A stretch of 64,000 nt of DNA from Paludibacter sp. Its GTDB lineage: Bacteria > Bacteroidota > Bacteroidia > Bacteroidales > Paludibacteraceae. The notes under the pieces were generated by a model, which made no database searches, was not told the DNA's origin, and was given only the letters and a program-made list of their open reading frames with translations. The position numbers and the translations under genes are program-made. Position 1 is the stretch's first letter. Each line of letters opens with the position of its first letter. The stretch lies in contig JANJVQ010000032.1 of the NCBI GenBank assembly GCA_024710005.1, positions 1-64,000 of the forward strand, given 5' to 3'. Below are positions 36,426 through 46,438 of the stretch, piece by piece.

Positions 36426-39152
36426 ATGAGCAACACGAAAAGAGTGTACACCTTTGGGAACGGAAAAGCCGAAGGTAGTGCAACCATGAAAAATCTGCTT
36501 GGAGGCAAAGGAGCCAACCTGGCTGAAATGAACCTGATCGGTGTACCTGTACCTCCGGGATTCACTATCACCACTGATGTATGTAATGAATATTACACAC
36601 TTGGAAGAGAAAAGGTGATTGAATTATTGAAACCTGAAGTGGAAAGCGCCATTTCCGGCGTTGAAGTTTTGATGAATTCAAAATTCGGTGACATTGAAAA
36701 TCCTTTGCTTGTATCGGTTCGTTCGGGAGCCCGTGCTTCCATGCCCGGTATGATGGACACCATCCTCAACCTGGGATTAAACGATGCTGTTGTGGAAGGT
36801 CTGACACGCAAAACCGGCAATCCAAGATTTGTTTGGGACTCATACCGCCGTTTCGTTCAAATGTACGGAGATGTAGTGCTGGGCATGAAACCTGAAAATA
36901 AAAACGAACACGATCCTTTTGAATTAATCATCGAAGAACTGAAAGAAGAAAAAGGCGTTCATTTAGATACCGACCTTTCAGTTGATGATTTGAAAGAACT
37001 GGTTGCCCGCTTTAAAAATGCCGTAAAAAAACAAACCGGTAAAGATTTTCCGAACTCTGCCTACGAGCAATTATGGGGTGCCATTTGTTCAGTATTCGAC
37101 TCCTGGATGAATGATCGTGCTATCCTGTATCGCAAGATGGAGGGTATTCCTGCTGAATGGGGAACTGCCGTTAACGTACAGGCGATGGTATTCGGTAACA
37201 TGGGACAAACATCTGCAACAGGGGTATGTTTCAGTCGTGATGCAGCAACCGGCGAAGACCAGTTTGTAGGTGAATACCTCATCAATGCACAGGGCGAAGA
37301 CGTAGTTGCAGGTATCCGTACACCGCAACAAATCACCAAAATCGGTTCACAACGCTGGGCTGAACTGGCAGGTGTTTCTGAAGCAGACAGGTTGGCAAAC
37401 TATCCTTCAATGGAAGAAGCTATGCCTGAGATTTACAAAGAGCTGGATGCTATCCAGACCAAACTGGAAAACCACTACAAAGATATGCAGGACATGGAGT
37501 TTACCGTACAGGAAGGTAAATTATGGTTCCTGCAAACACGTAACGGTAAACGTACCGGCGCTGCCATGGTAAAAATCGCGATGGACATGTTCCGTCAGGG
37601 TATGATCGACGAGAAAACAGCCATTTTGCGTGTTGATCCCTTGAAATTAGACGAATTGTTGCACCCTGTATTCGATAAGGCTGCATTGAAAAACGCCAAA
37701 GTGATTGCCAAAGGATTAGCTGCTTCTCCGGGAGCTGCTACCGGAAAAATTGTTTTCAACGCTGATGACGCTTCTGCATGGGCTGCTGCCGGTGAGAAAG
37801 TAATCATGGTTCGCGTGGAGACTTCTCCTGAAGACTTAGCCGGTATGGCTGCTGCCGAGGGAATCCTGACCGCCCGTGGAGGTATGACCTCACACGCTGC
37901 CGTTGTGGCACGCGGTATGGGAAAATGTTGTGTTTCCGGAGCCGGTGCACTTAAAATCGACTATACAGCAAAATCAATGACTGTTGATGGTTTAGTTTTG
38001 AAGGAAGGAGATTACATTTCATTGAATGGTTCAACAGGTGACATCTATTTAGGTCAGGTTGCTACTCAGGAAGCTGAATTAGATGCAGATTTCGCAGCTA
38101 TCATGGAACTTTCTGACAAATACACCAAAATGGCAGTACGTACCAATGCTGATACTCCACACGATGCGCAAGTGGCCCGTAAGTTTGGTGCAACTGGTAT
38201 CGGTTTATGCCGTACGGAACACATGTTCTTCGAAGGTGACAAAATTAAAGCCATGCGCGAAATGATTCTGGCCGAAAATGCTGAAGGTCGCCGCAAAGCT
38301 TTAGCAAAAATTCTCCCTTATCAGCAGGCCGACTTCGAAGGTATTTTCGAAGCCATGGAAGGCTGTCCGGTGACTGTTCGATTGCTCGATCCTCCTTTGC
38401 ATGAGTTTGTTCCTCATGACGAAAAAGGTCAGCAGGAAATGGCTCAGGCCATGGGTGTTTCAGCACAGGCAATCAAAGAACGTGTTGACTCCTTACACGA
38501 AATGAACCCGATGCTTGGTCACCGTGGTTGTCGTTTGGGTAACACTTTCCCTGAGATTACTGAAATGCAGACCCGTGCTATTTTGGGTGCTGCCCTTACC
38601 CTCAAAGCAAAAGGTATCAAAGCAATTCCTGAAATCATGGTTCCACTGGTTGGTATCAGCCATGAATTTATCATGCAGGAAAAAGTAATCCGTGAAACTG
38701 CTGCAAAATTATTTGAAGAAAAAGGCGACAAAGTTGAGTTCAAGGTAGGTACCATGATCGAAATTCCCCGTGCTGCTCTGACTGCTGAGAAAATTGCTGC
38801 AAGAGCAGAATTCTTCTCTTTCGGGACCAATGACCTGACACAAATGACCTTCGGTTACTCACGTGATGACATCGCGACTTTCCTTCCGATCTATCTGGAC
38901 ATGAAGATTCTGAAAGTGGATCCTTTCCAGGTACTGGATCGCAATGGTGTTGGTCAGTTAGTAAAAATGGCTACTGAAAAAGGTCGTGCTGTTCGTCCGG
39001 ATTTAAAAGTAGGTATTTGCGGTGAACATGGTGGTGAACCATCTTCTGTTGAGTTCTGCCACATGGTTGGACTGAACTACGTAAGTTGTTCTCCTTTCCG
39101 CGTTCCAATCGCGAGACTCTCAGCTGCACAGGCTGCAATCAAACATGGTTGA
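36426..39152 (+). CDS. ppdK: Pyruvate, phosphate dikinase
   Basis: A 908-residue enzyme that interconverts pyruvate + ATP + phosphate and PEP + AMP + pyrophosphate. The ATP-grasp domain (GGKGANLAEMNLIGVPVPPGF) is followed by the swivelling domain with the phosphorylated histidine in GGMTSHAAVVARGMGKCCVSG near residue 490. The PEP/pyruvate TIM barrel (GIGLCRTEHMFF, FSFGTNDLTQMTFGYSRDD, GICGEHGGEPSSV) ends the protein. In anaerobic Bacteroidetes it links glycolysis to gluconeogenesis. It lies near the biotin-dependent carboxyltransferase and nifJ, which use the same metabolites. Confidence 0.97.
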   Translation: MSNTKRVYTFGNGKAEGSATMKNLLGGKGANLAEMNLIGVPVPPGFTITTDVCNEYYTLGREKVIELLKPEVESAISGVEVLMNSKFGDIENPLLVSVRSGARASMPGMMDTILNLGLNDAVVEGLTRKTGNPRFVWDSYRRFVQMYGDVVLGMKPENKNEHDPFELIIEELKEEKGVHLDTDLSVDDLKELVARFKNAVKKQTGKDFPNSAYEQLWGAICSVFDSWMNDRAILYRKMEGIPAEWGTAVNVQAMVFGNMGQTSATGVCFSRDAATGEDQFVGEYLINAQGEDVVAGIRTPQQITKIGSQRWAELAGVSEADRLANYPSMEEAMPEIYKELDAIQTKLENHYKDMQDMEFTVQEGKLWFLQTRNGKRTGAAMVKIAMDMFRQGMIDEKTAILRVDPLKLDELLHPVFDKAALKNAKVIAKGLAASPGAATGKIVFNADDASAWAAAGEKVIMVRVETSPEDLAGMAAAEGILTARGGMTSHAAVVARGMGKCCVSGAGALKIDYTAKSMTVDGLVLKEGDYISLNGSTGDIYLGQVATQEAELDADFAAIMELSDKYTKMAVRTNADTPHDAQVARKFGATGIGLCRTEHMFFEGDKIKAMREMILAENAEGRRKALAKILPYQQADFEGIFEAMEGCPVTVRLLDPPLHEFVPHDEKGQQEMAQAMGVSAQAIKERVDSLHEMNPMLGHRGCRLGNTFPEITEMQTRAILGAALTLKAKGIKAIPEIMVPLVGISHEFIMQEKVIRETAAKLFEEKGDKVEFKVGTMIEIPRAALTAEKIAARAEFFSFGTNDLTQMTFGYSRDDIATFLPIYLDMKILKVDPFQVLDRNGVGQLVKMATEKGRAVRPDLKVGICGEHGGEPSSVEFCHMVGLNYVSCSPFRVPIARLSAAQAAIKHG

Positions 39153-39191
39153 TTAAACAGGAAACAGGAGTTATCCTGTAATATTAAAACG

Positions 39192-39233
39192 AAGCCAACT
39201 ATTCCGAAAGGAGGGTTGGCTTTGTTGTTTTTA
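39192..39233 (+). terminator. ppdK terminator
   Basis: An 8-bp stem (AAGCCAAC with GTTGGCTT) closes over a GC-containing loop and is followed by TGTTGTTTTTATT, 40 bases after the ppdK stop. Confidence 0.75.
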
Positions 39234-39512
39234 TTACCTGTTTTCAACTTTTTTTAAAGAAATTTCATTTTTAACCTTAATTAAAGAAATATTTCCGTAT
39301 TCATATTCAGCCACTTGACTCAAAACACACCCTAAATACCATGATATAAGGGATATAGACCCCAAATCAAGCATTGCCATATAAAACAAATGAAGTACTT
39401 TTGCAGCATCAAAATGAATAATTAAAACATTTTTATAAACAACGGCATGTTCGTTTACAAATTAACAGCAAAGAATTTTACATGCAAAATTCAAAACTAA
39501 GAAACATCAGGT
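39234..39512. other. Leader region of the biotin carrier/carboxyltransferase operon
   Basis: This stretch between the ppdK terminator and the next ATG contains an ideal promoter: -33 TTG at 39374-39376, 19 bases, and -7 TACTTTTG at 39396-39403. It predicts a 5' leader of roughly 100 bases without an obvious fold or ORF. Confidence 0.55.
39374..39403 (+). promoter_or_regulatory. Promoter of the biotin carrier / carboxyltransferase operon
   Basis: TTG (39374-39376) and TACTTTTG (39396-39403) with a 19-base spacer match the Bacteroidetes consensus exactly. Confidence 0.7.
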
Positions 39513-39893
39513 ATGAAAAAGTATTTAATCAAGGTTAATCAAAACCAGTATGAAGTAGAAGTTGTTGAAGTAAAACAGGGTGCAATAGCATCAGTTGAAA
39601 CCCGAAAAACCTCAGAGACTCCTAAACCCAAAACATCCATTTCAGAAACAAAAATTAAGGAGAACAATGCCCCGCAAAACAGCAAGAAGGTAATTGCTCC
39701 GATGCCGGGTAATGTGATGAAAGTGCTTGTAGCACCCGGCGAACAGGTTAAAAAAGAACAAAAGTTATTGGTTTTTGAATCCATGAAGATGGAAAATGAA
39801 CTCACCTCTCCATTCGAAGGTACAGTAATGCAGATTAACACATCTGAAGGTTCTGTTATGTCAGCCGGTCAACTTTTGTTGGTTATCGCATAA
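39513..39893 (+). CDS. Biotin carboxyl carrier protein
   Basis: A 126-residue biotin/lipoyl-attachment protein. The biotinylated lysine is in ESMKMENE near residue 92, and IAPMPGNVMKVLVAPGEQVKKEQ is the conserved domain start. A charged, flexible segment (about residues 28-55) precedes it. It probably carries CO2 between a biotin carboxylase or decarboxylase and the carboxyltransferase encoded 43 bases downstream. Neither biotin carboxylase nor a membrane beta subunit is in the window, so the exact complex is unknown. Confidence 0.92.
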   Translation: MKKYLIKVNQNQYEVEVVEVKQGAIASVETRKTSETPKPKTSISETKIKENNAPQNSKKVIAPMPGNVMKVLVAPGEQVKKEQKLLVFESMKMENELTSPFEGTVMQINTSEGSVMSAGQLLLVIA

Positions 39894-39936
39894 CTTTTTT
39901 TCGAATTAACAACTCAATACACTGATATTTAACAAA

Positions 39937-41490
39937 ATGGCCAAAGTGAAAATTACCGAGACCGTGTTGCGTGACGCACATCAATCGCTGATAGCAACCC
40001 GCATGAGAACAGAAGAAATGTTGCCAATCATTGAAAAGCTGGATGACATTGGTTATCATTCGTTAGAAGCATGGGGTGGTGCAACATTCGATGCCTGTAT
40101 TCGCTTTCTGAATGAAGATCCCTGGGACAGACTAAGGAAAATCAAGGCTTTGGCAAAAAAAACTCCCCTGCAAATGCTGCTCAGGGGGCAAAACCTGCTG
40201 GGTTATAAACACTATGCCGATGATGTGGTTGAGTATTTCGTACAAAAGGCGATTGCCAACGGTATGGACATTATCCGCATCTTTGATGCCCTGAATGATC
40301 CACGAAACATAGAAACAGCCATCAAAGCCTGTATCCGGGAAGGAGGTCATGCACAGGCCTGTATTTCCTACACAACCAGTCCGGTTCACAGCCTGGAACT
40401 ATTTGCAAAAGATGCTAAAACGCTGGAAAACATGGGAGCCCACTCTATCTGTATCAAAGATATGGCGGGATTATTGAAACCTTATGATGCATACGAGTTA
40501 ATCCGTGCCATCAAATCATCGGTTAAAATCCCGGTTCAGTTACATACACATTACACCAGCGGTGTTGCCTCCATGACTTTACTGAAAGCCATTGAAGCCG
40601 GTGTAGATGTAGTGGATACAGCCATTTCACCCATGGCATTGGGGACTTCCCAGCCAGCCACCGAACCTTTGGTTGCTTCATTGCAAGGTACTGCATGGGA
40701 CACAGGCCTCGATCTTGTAAAACTGAGTGAAGTAGCCGAGTACTTCAGACCCATGAAAGAAAAATGGATTGAAACCGGTCTACTCGACACCAAGGTAATG
40801 GGTGTTGATGTGAACGCACTGATCTATCAGGTACCCGGAGGTATGTTGTCAAATCTGGTATCGCAATTGAAACAAGCCAATGCAGTTGATAAATACGAAG
40901 AAGTATTGAGAGAAGTTCCAAGGGTACGTGAAGACTTTGGTTTTCCACCATTGGTTACCCCATCAAGCCAGATTGTCGGTACACAGGCTGTATTCAATGT
41001 ACTGACCGGTGAACGCTACAAAATGATTCCCAAAGAATCGAAAGGAATCGTAAAAGGAGAATACGGAAGGTCACCTGCTCCAATCTCCGAAGAAATTAAA
41101 AAGAAGATATTGGGTGATGAAGAACAAATTACCTGCAGACCTGCAGATTTGATTGAGCCTGAACTTGAAAGTACCCGTGCGAAAATTGCTGAATATATGA
41201 TTCAGGATGAAGATGTACTGACTTATGCTCTCTTGCCACAGGTAGCTGAAAAATTCTTTAAACTCCGAAAATCAGGCGAACTGAACAAACCTGAAGTGCA
41301 ACAAGAACCGGTTAAATCACAAGAAACAAAAGCAGAAGAAACACCATCATCCAAAAAAGAAAATGAGGATGAAATTGCGGCAGTAATTTCTGCTGCCGTT
41401 GCAACCATGGAAGCAGAACACGGAACCCGTTACGCCATTAAAAGTATCAGACAACTCAGTCCGTGGGTTCTATCGGGAAGGTTGTTTTAA
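39937..41490 (+). CDS. oadA: Oxaloacetate decarboxylase alpha / pyruvate carboxylase carboxyltransferase subunit
   Basis: A 517-residue carboxyltransferase with the HMGL-like TIM barrel. The N-terminus (ETVLRDAHQSLIATRMRTEEM) and the metal-site region QLHTHYTSGVASMTLLKAIEAGVDVVDTAI are characteristic, and the conserved carboxylase domain PGGMLSNLVSQLKQ follows. It exchanges CO2 between biotin and pyruvate/oxaloacetate. Unlike many relatives it lacks a C-terminal biotin domain (supplied by the preceding gene). Instead it ends with EIAAVISAAVATMEAEHG, then an IKSIRQLSPWVLSGR tail like the C-terminus of OadG/MmdD gamma subunits. Whether it acts as decarboxylase or carboxylase cannot be decided here. 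Confidence 0.88.
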   Translation: MAKVKITETVLRDAHQSLIATRMRTEEMLPIIEKLDDIGYHSLEAWGGATFDACIRFLNEDPWDRLRKIKALAKKTPLQMLLRGQNLLGYKHYADDVVEYFVQKAIANGMDIIRIFDALNDPRNIETAIKACIREGGHAQACISYTTSPVHSLELFAKDAKTLENMGAHSICIKDMAGLLKPYDAYELIRAIKSSVKIPVQLHTHYTSGVASMTLLKAIEAGVDVVDTAISPMALGTSQPATEPLVASLQGTAWDTGLDLVKLSEVAEYFRPMKEKWIETGLLDTKVMGVDVNALIYQVPGGMLSNLVSQLKQANAVDKYEEVLREVPRVREDFGFPPLVTPSSQIVGTQAVFNVLTGERYKMIPKESKGIVKGEYGRSPAPISEEIKKKILGDEEQITCRPADLIEPELESTRAKIAEYMIQDEDVLTYALLPQVAEKFFKLRKSGELNKPEVQQEPVKSQETKAEETPSSKKENEDEIAAVISAAVATMEAEHGTRYAIKSIRQLSPWVLSGRLF

Positions 41491-41497
41491 TAATTTT

Positions 41498-41524
41498 TTG
41501 TGCTTACCTGCATCTTGGTAAGCA
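41498..41524. other. Stable hairpin after the carboxyltransferase gene
   Basis: TTTGTGCTTACC and GGTAAGCACAAA form a 12-bp stem over an 8-base loop (41498-41529 at most). The T-run is on the 5' side only, so it is not a canonical terminator on either strand. It may protect the mRNA end or be a small palindromic repeat. Confidence 0.4.
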
Positions 41525-41614
41525 CAAACACCATATTCTACAATATTTTCAGGAATAAGATCGCATTCCACCTTATCTTTAACATTCAGTAATGCTATTT
41601 TTGCAATCCCGACA

Positions 41615-41645
41615 TTGCAAAATACAAAAAAATATCGTACATTTG
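41615..41645 (+). promoter_or_regulatory. Promoter of the AAA ATPase gene
   Basis: TTG (41615-41617), 20 bases, TACATTTG (41638-41645). The ATG at 41661 follows 15 bases later, which argues against the upstream start at 41592. Confidence 0.6.
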
Positions 41646-41660
41646 CGGCAAATTAATCCC

Positions 41661-42836
41661 ATGAAGTCGTTTTACAATACACATCTCGATTTAGTGGCAA
41701 ATGTGCACGCACCGGTCAGGCGTCTGTTGATGGACGAAATCGACTGGTCGCACCGTCTCATCGGGATTAAAGGCAGTCGTGGCGTAGGGAAAACCACTTT
41801 CCTGCTGCAATACGCCAAAGAGCGATTTGGCAACGACAAAAAATGTCTTTACATCAATTTTAACAACCTGTATTTTACGGAGCACAGTCTGGTGGAATTT
41901 GCAGGCAAGTTTTACGAACAGGGAGGCAGAACGTTGTTGATTGACCAGACATTCAAGTACGAGAACTGGTCACAGGAACTCCGGATCTGTTACGATTCAT
42001 ACCCTGAATTACAGATAATATTCTCAGGTTCTTCGGTGATGCGTCTGATTGAAGACAACAAAGACATTCAGGACATCGTGGCGTTATACAACCTCAGGGG
42101 CTTTTCTTTCAGGGAATTTATCAACCTGAAAACAGGACTGAACCTGCCACCTCATTCGCTGGATGACATGCTGGATGATCAGGTTAGCATTAGCAAAAGC
42201 ATCAGGGGAAAGGTTAACCCTATGAGTTTCTTTCAGGATTACCTGGTATATGGATATTATCCCTTCTTTCTGGAAGACAGAAATTACTCGGAAAACCTGC
42301 TGAAAACGATGAATATGATGATGGAGGTTGACATCCTGCTTATCAAGCAAATTGACCTGAAATACCTGTCGAAAATCAGGAGGTTGTTGTACCTGATCAT
42401 GAACAATGCCCCGGGACCTGCCAACATCAGTCAGCTTGCCGTGGAAATAAACACCTCCCGCGCCACCATCATGAATTACATTAAATATCTGAAGGATGCG
42501 CGTTTGCTGAACACTCTCTACGTGGATGGTGAGGATTACCCAAAGAAGCCTAAACAGCTTTATGTGCACAACACCAACCTGATGCATGCTGTCTTTCCGG
42601 ATAACACGAGTCAGGAAGCAGAAAGAAAAACATTCCTTTACAATGCTTTACACGCAAAACACAAGGTAAATACCGGCAGACACCACAGTGATTTTTGCGT
42701 TGACAAGAAAGTTAACTTTAAATACGACACAAGGTCAACTAACCGGCATGGTTCAAAAATATACTTTGCAGTGGATGCAATGGAAACAACCAATAAAAAT
42801 GAAATACCGCTATGGTTATTCGGGTTTCTGTATTAA
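41661..42836 (+). CDS. AAA family ATPase (DUF4143-type)
   Basis: A 391-residue protein. Walker A is GIKGSRGVGKTTFLLQYAKERF near residue 35, and the ELQIIFSGSSVMRLIEDNKDI stretch gives the sensor region. The helix-turn-helix-like segment NISQLAVEINTSRATIMNYIKYLKDARLLN and the C-terminal nuclease-like DUF4143 portion complete the usual plan. Proteins of this family are common in Bacteroidetes and have no defined role. The start at 41661 follows a good promoter. It sits between the carboxyltransferase and nifJ, but nothing suggests a metabolic function. Confidence 0.85.
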   Translation: MKSFYNTHLDLVANVHAPVRRLLMDEIDWSHRLIGIKGSRGVGKTTFLLQYAKERFGNDKKCLYINFNNLYFTEHSLVEFAGKFYEQGGRTLLIDQTFKYENWSQELRICYDSYPELQIIFSGSSVMRLIEDNKDIQDIVALYNLRGFSFREFINLKTGLNLPPHSLDDMLDDQVSISKSIRGKVNPMSFFQDYLVYGYYPFFLEDRNYSENLLKTMNMMMEVDILLIKQIDLKYLSKIRRLLYLIMNNAPGPANISQLAVEINTSRATIMNYIKYLKDARLLNTLYVDGEDYPKKPKQLYVHNTNLMHAVFPDNTSQEAERKTFLYNALHAKHKVNTGRHHSDFCVDKKVNFKYDTRSTNRHGSKIYFAVDAMETTNKNEIPLWLFGFLY

Positions 42837-42880
42837 ATTAATTCTGTAGATAAAAACTAACACAATAATTATTTTACAAG

Positions 42881-45800
42881 ATGGCTAAACAAAAAAAATT
42901 CTTAACCTGTGACGGAAATCAGGCTGCTGCACACATCGCTTACATGTTCAGCGAAGTAGCCGCGATTTACCCCATCACACCTTCGTCAACTATGGCAGAA
43001 TATGTTGATGAATGGGCTGCCAAAGGCCGGAAAAACATGTTCGGCGAAACGGTGCAAGTGCAGGAAATGCAATCCGAAGGGGGTGCTGCTGCTGCCATGC
43101 ACGGTGCCTTGCAGGCAGGAGCGCTGACTTCTACCTTCACTGCTTCCCAGGGGCTGTTGCTGATGATTCCGAATATGTACAAAGTTGCCGGTGAATTATT
43201 GCCGGGCGTATATCACGTTTCGGCTCGTGCCCTTGCTTCTCATGCGCTTTCAATCTTTGGTGACCACCAGGATGTGATGGCTGTTCGTCAGACCGGTTGC
43301 GCCATGTTTGCTACCGGTTCGGTACAGGAAGTGATGGATTTGGCTGCCGTAGCACATTTGGCTTCTATCAAATCACGCATTCCGTTCGTTCACTTCTTCG
43401 ATGGTTTCCGTACTTCACACGAAATTCAGAAAATTGAAGAAATCGACCAGGATGCGGTGACTGCATTGATTGATCAGGATGCATTGGCTGATTTCCGTAA
43501 TCGCGCGCTGAACTCTGAAAGTCCTGTTGTTCGTGGTACTGCTCAGAACCCCGATATCTACTTCCAGGCTCGCGAGGCTTGCAATCCATTCTACGATGCA
43601 GTTCCGGGAATTGTTGAAAACTATTTGGACGAACTGGCTAAAATTACCGGTCGCAACTATGGTTTATTCGATTATTATGGAGATCCTGAGGCAGATCGCG
43701 TGGTAATTGCCATGGGTTCAGCTACAGAAGCTATCCGCGAAGGCATTGATTACCTGATGGCTAAAGGCGAAAAAGTGGGTTTGGTTTCAGTTCACCTGTA
43801 TCGTCCGTTCTCGGCTAAACATTTCTTATCGGTATTGCCGAAATCAGCCAAACGCATTTGCGTGCTTGACCGCACCAAAGAACCGGGAGCTGGTGGCGAA
43901 CCCTTGTACTTGGATGTAAAAGATGTTCTTTACGGTGCAGAAAATCAACCATTGGTTGTAGGTGGTCGTTATGGTTTGTCTTCGAAAGACTTTACCCCAT
44001 CTCAGGTGTTGTCAGTATTCGAAAACTTAGCGTTGCCTTCTCCAAGAAATCAATTCACAGTAGGTATCGTGGATGACGTAACTTTCACTTCTTTACCAAT
44101 GAAGGAAGAAATTCCGATGGGTGGTGAAGGTATTTACGAAGCCAAGTTCTACGGTTTGGGTGCTGATGGTACAGTGGGTGCAAACAAGAACTCCATCAAA
44201 ATCATCGGTGATAATACTGACAAATACTGTCAGGCATATTTTGCCTACGACTCAAAAAAATCCGGAGGTTTTACCTGCTCACACCTGCGTTTTGGTGACA
44301 CACCTATTCGTTCGACTTACCTGGTTACAACGCCCGACTTCGTGGCTTGCCACGTGCAGGCTTACCTGCGTTTGTACGACGTAACCAAAGGTCTGAAAAA
44401 GAATGGCACATTCCTGTTAAATACCGTTTGGACTGCTGAAGAAGTGAAAAACAACCTTCCAATCAATGTAAAAAGGTATTTAGCTAAAAACAACATTAAA
44501 CTCTTTATCATCAACGCGACAAATATCGCGCAGGAAATTGGTCTTGGTCATCGTACCAACACCATCTTACAATCAGCATTCTTCAAAATTACCAACGTGA
44601 TTCCTTACGAACTGGCAGTAAAAGAAATGAAGAATGCCATCGTGAAGTCCTATGGTAAAAAAGGTGAGAAGGTTATCAACATGAACTATGCAGCTGTTGA
44701 TCGCGGTGGTGAATATACCGTGGTTGATGTTCCTGCTGAATGGGCTAATCTGGTTGATGAGAATGATATTATCGACAGCAACATCCCTGATTTCATCAAA
44801 AACATCGTGGTTCCGGTAAATAAACAGGCCGGTGATGACCTTCCTGTCTCTGTATTCAAAGGCCGTGAAGACGGAACCTGGATTCAGGGAACGACCAAAT
44901 ACGAAAAACGTGGTGTAGCTGCCACTGTTCCGGTTTGGGAAATGGAAAACTGTATCCAGTGTAATCAATGTGCTTATGTTTGTCCTCACGCTGCCATCCG
45001 TCCGTTCATTTTAGATGAAGCAGAACAGGCCAACGCTCCTTTCGCCAGTCTGAAAGCCAACGGAAAACAATTTGCTGGTATGACTTACCGCATTCAGGTT
45101 GACGTGCTCGACTGTATGGGTTGCGATAACTGTGCTGAAGTTTGTCCGGGTAACAAGAATGGCAAAGCCCTGAAAATGGTGCCTATCGAAACACAATACG
45201 AAAATCAGGATAACTGGGATTTCTGCGTGGAAAATGTGAAAACAAAACAGCATTTGGTTGATGTAAAAGCCAACGTGAAAAACTCTCAGCTGGCAACGCC
45301 ACTGTTCGAATTCTCTGGTGCTTGTGCCGGTTGTGGTGAAACTCCGTATGTAAAATTAGTTTCTCAGCTGTTCGGCGAGCGTCAGATTGTGGCCAATGCA
45401 ACGGGATGTTCTTCTATCTACTCCGCATCAGCTCCTTCTACTCCATATACTACCAACGACGAAGGTCGCGGACCAGCATGGGCTAACTCCCTGTTCGAGG
45501 ACAATGCCGAATTTGGTTTGGGTATGTTATTCGCGAACGAGCAAATGCGTGATCGTATTGAGCGTTTGATGACTGCTGCTATCAACGAGAACTGCTGTTC
45601 TGATGAACTGAAAGGCTTGTTCGCCGAATGGATTGAAAACAAAAATGATGGCGACAAAACACTGGAACTTGCTGCTAAAATCAAACCGCTTGTAAAAGAA
45701 GGTAAATGCGCATACTGCAAGGAAATCAGCGGTTTGTCGAAATACTTGGTTAAACAGTCACAATGGATTATCGGTGGCGACGGTTGGGCTTATGACATCG

Positions 45801-46438
45801 GCTTCGGCGGATTAGACCACGTGCTTGCTTCCGGTAAAAATGTGAACATCTTAGTATTGGATACTGAAGTTTATTCGAACACAGGTGGACAGGCATCCAA
45901 ATCGACTCCGGTTGGTGCCGTTGCCAAGTTTGCAGCATCCGGAAAACGTGTTCGCAAGAAAGACCTGGGTATGATTGCTGCCACTTATGGATATGTATAT
46001 GTAGCTCAGATCGCGCTGGGAGCTAATCAGGCTCAGGCATTGAAAGCCATCCGCGAAGCAGAAGCATATGACGGACCATCTGTAATCATTGCTTACTCAC
46101 CTTGTATCAGTCACGGACTCGTTGCCGGTATGGGCAGTTCAAACGGCGAACAACAGGAAAAAGCTGTAAAATCAGGATATTGGCATCTGTATCGTTATAA
46201 TCCGGCTTTGGAAGAAGAAGGTAAAAACCCGATGCAGCTGGATTCGAAAGAACCGCAATGGGATATGTTCCAGGACTTCCTCCGCAGTGAAGTGCGTTAC
46301 ACCTCTCTGTTGAAGCAGTTCCCTGAAGCTGCCAAAGAACTGTTCCTCGCAGCCGAAGACAATGCCAAATGGCGTTACGCGTGGTACAAACGCATGAGCG
46401 AACAACATTTTGCGGCACCGGTTGTTGAGACACCCTAA
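42881..46438 (+). CDS. nifJ: Pyruvate:ferredoxin (flavodoxin) oxidoreductase
   Basis: A single-chain PFOR of 1185 residues that oxidises pyruvate to acetyl-CoA and reduces ferredoxin, the anaerobic alternative to pyruvate dehydrogenase. The N-terminal YPITPSSTMAEYVDEWA motif, two [4Fe-4S] motifs (CIQCNQCAYVCPHA near residue 690 and CMGCDNCAEVCPG near 745), the distal CAGCGETPY and the TPP-binding GDGWAYDIGFGGLDH are all seen. The last codons GAG ACA CCC TAA are the beginning of a REP palindrome (46427-46449), so the C-terminal residues ETP and the stop were supplied by the repeat. Confidence 0.97.
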   Translation: MAKQKKFLTCDGNQAAAHIAYMFSEVAAIYPITPSSTMAEYVDEWAAKGRKNMFGETVQVQEMQSEGGAAAAMHGALQAGALTSTFTASQGLLLMIPNMYKVAGELLPGVYHVSARALASHALSIFGDHQDVMAVRQTGCAMFATGSVQEVMDLAAVAHLASIKSRIPFVHFFDGFRTSHEIQKIEEIDQDAVTALIDQDALADFRNRALNSESPVVRGTAQNPDIYFQAREACNPFYDAVPGIVENYLDELAKITGRNYGLFDYYGDPEADRVVIAMGSATEAIREGIDYLMAKGEKVGLVSVHLYRPFSAKHFLSVLPKSAKRICVLDRTKEPGAGGEPLYLDVKDVLYGAENQPLVVGGRYGLSSKDFTPSQVLSVFENLALPSPRNQFTVGIVDDVTFTSLPMKEEIPMGGEGIYEAKFYGLGADGTVGANKNSIKIIGDNTDKYCQAYFAYDSKKSGGFTCSHLRFGDTPIRSTYLVTTPDFVACHVQAYLRLYDVTKGLKKNGTFLLNTVWTAEEVKNNLPINVKRYLAKNNIKLFIINATNIAQEIGLGHRTNTILQSAFFKITNVIPYELAVKEMKNAIVKSYGKKGEKVINMNYAAVDRGGEYTVVDVPAEWANLVDENDIIDSNIPDFIKNIVVPVNKQAGDDLPVSVFKGREDGTWIQGTTKYEKRGVAATVPVWEMENCIQCNQCAYVCPHAAIRPFILDEAEQANAPFASLKANGKQFAGMTYRIQVDVLDCMGCDNCAEVCPGNKNGKALKMVPIETQYENQDNWDFCVENVKTKQHLVDVKANVKNSQLATPLFEFSGACAGCGETPYVKLVSQLFGERQIVANATGCSSIYSASAPSTPYTTNDEGRGPAWANSLFEDNAEFGLGMLFANEQMRDRIERLMTAAINENCCSDELKGLFAEWIENKNDGDKTLELAAKIKPLVKEGKCAYCKEISGLSKYLVKQSQWIIGGDGWAYDIGFGGLDHVLASGKNVNILVLDTEVYSNTGGQASKSTPVGAVAKFAASGKRVRKKDLGMIAATYGYVYVAQIALGANQAQALKAIREAEAYDGPSVIIAYSPCISHGLVAGMGSSNGEQQEKAVKSGYWHLYRYNPALEEEGKNPMQLDSKEPQWDMFQDFLRSEVRYTSLLKQFPEAAKELFLAAEDNAKWRYAWYKRMSEQHFAAPVVETP

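Noticed and set aside
41498-41529. Terminator for the carboxyltransferase gene
   Set aside because: The stem is good, but the T-run precedes it on the plus strand and A follows on the minus strand, so neither orientation gives a U-tract after the hairpin.
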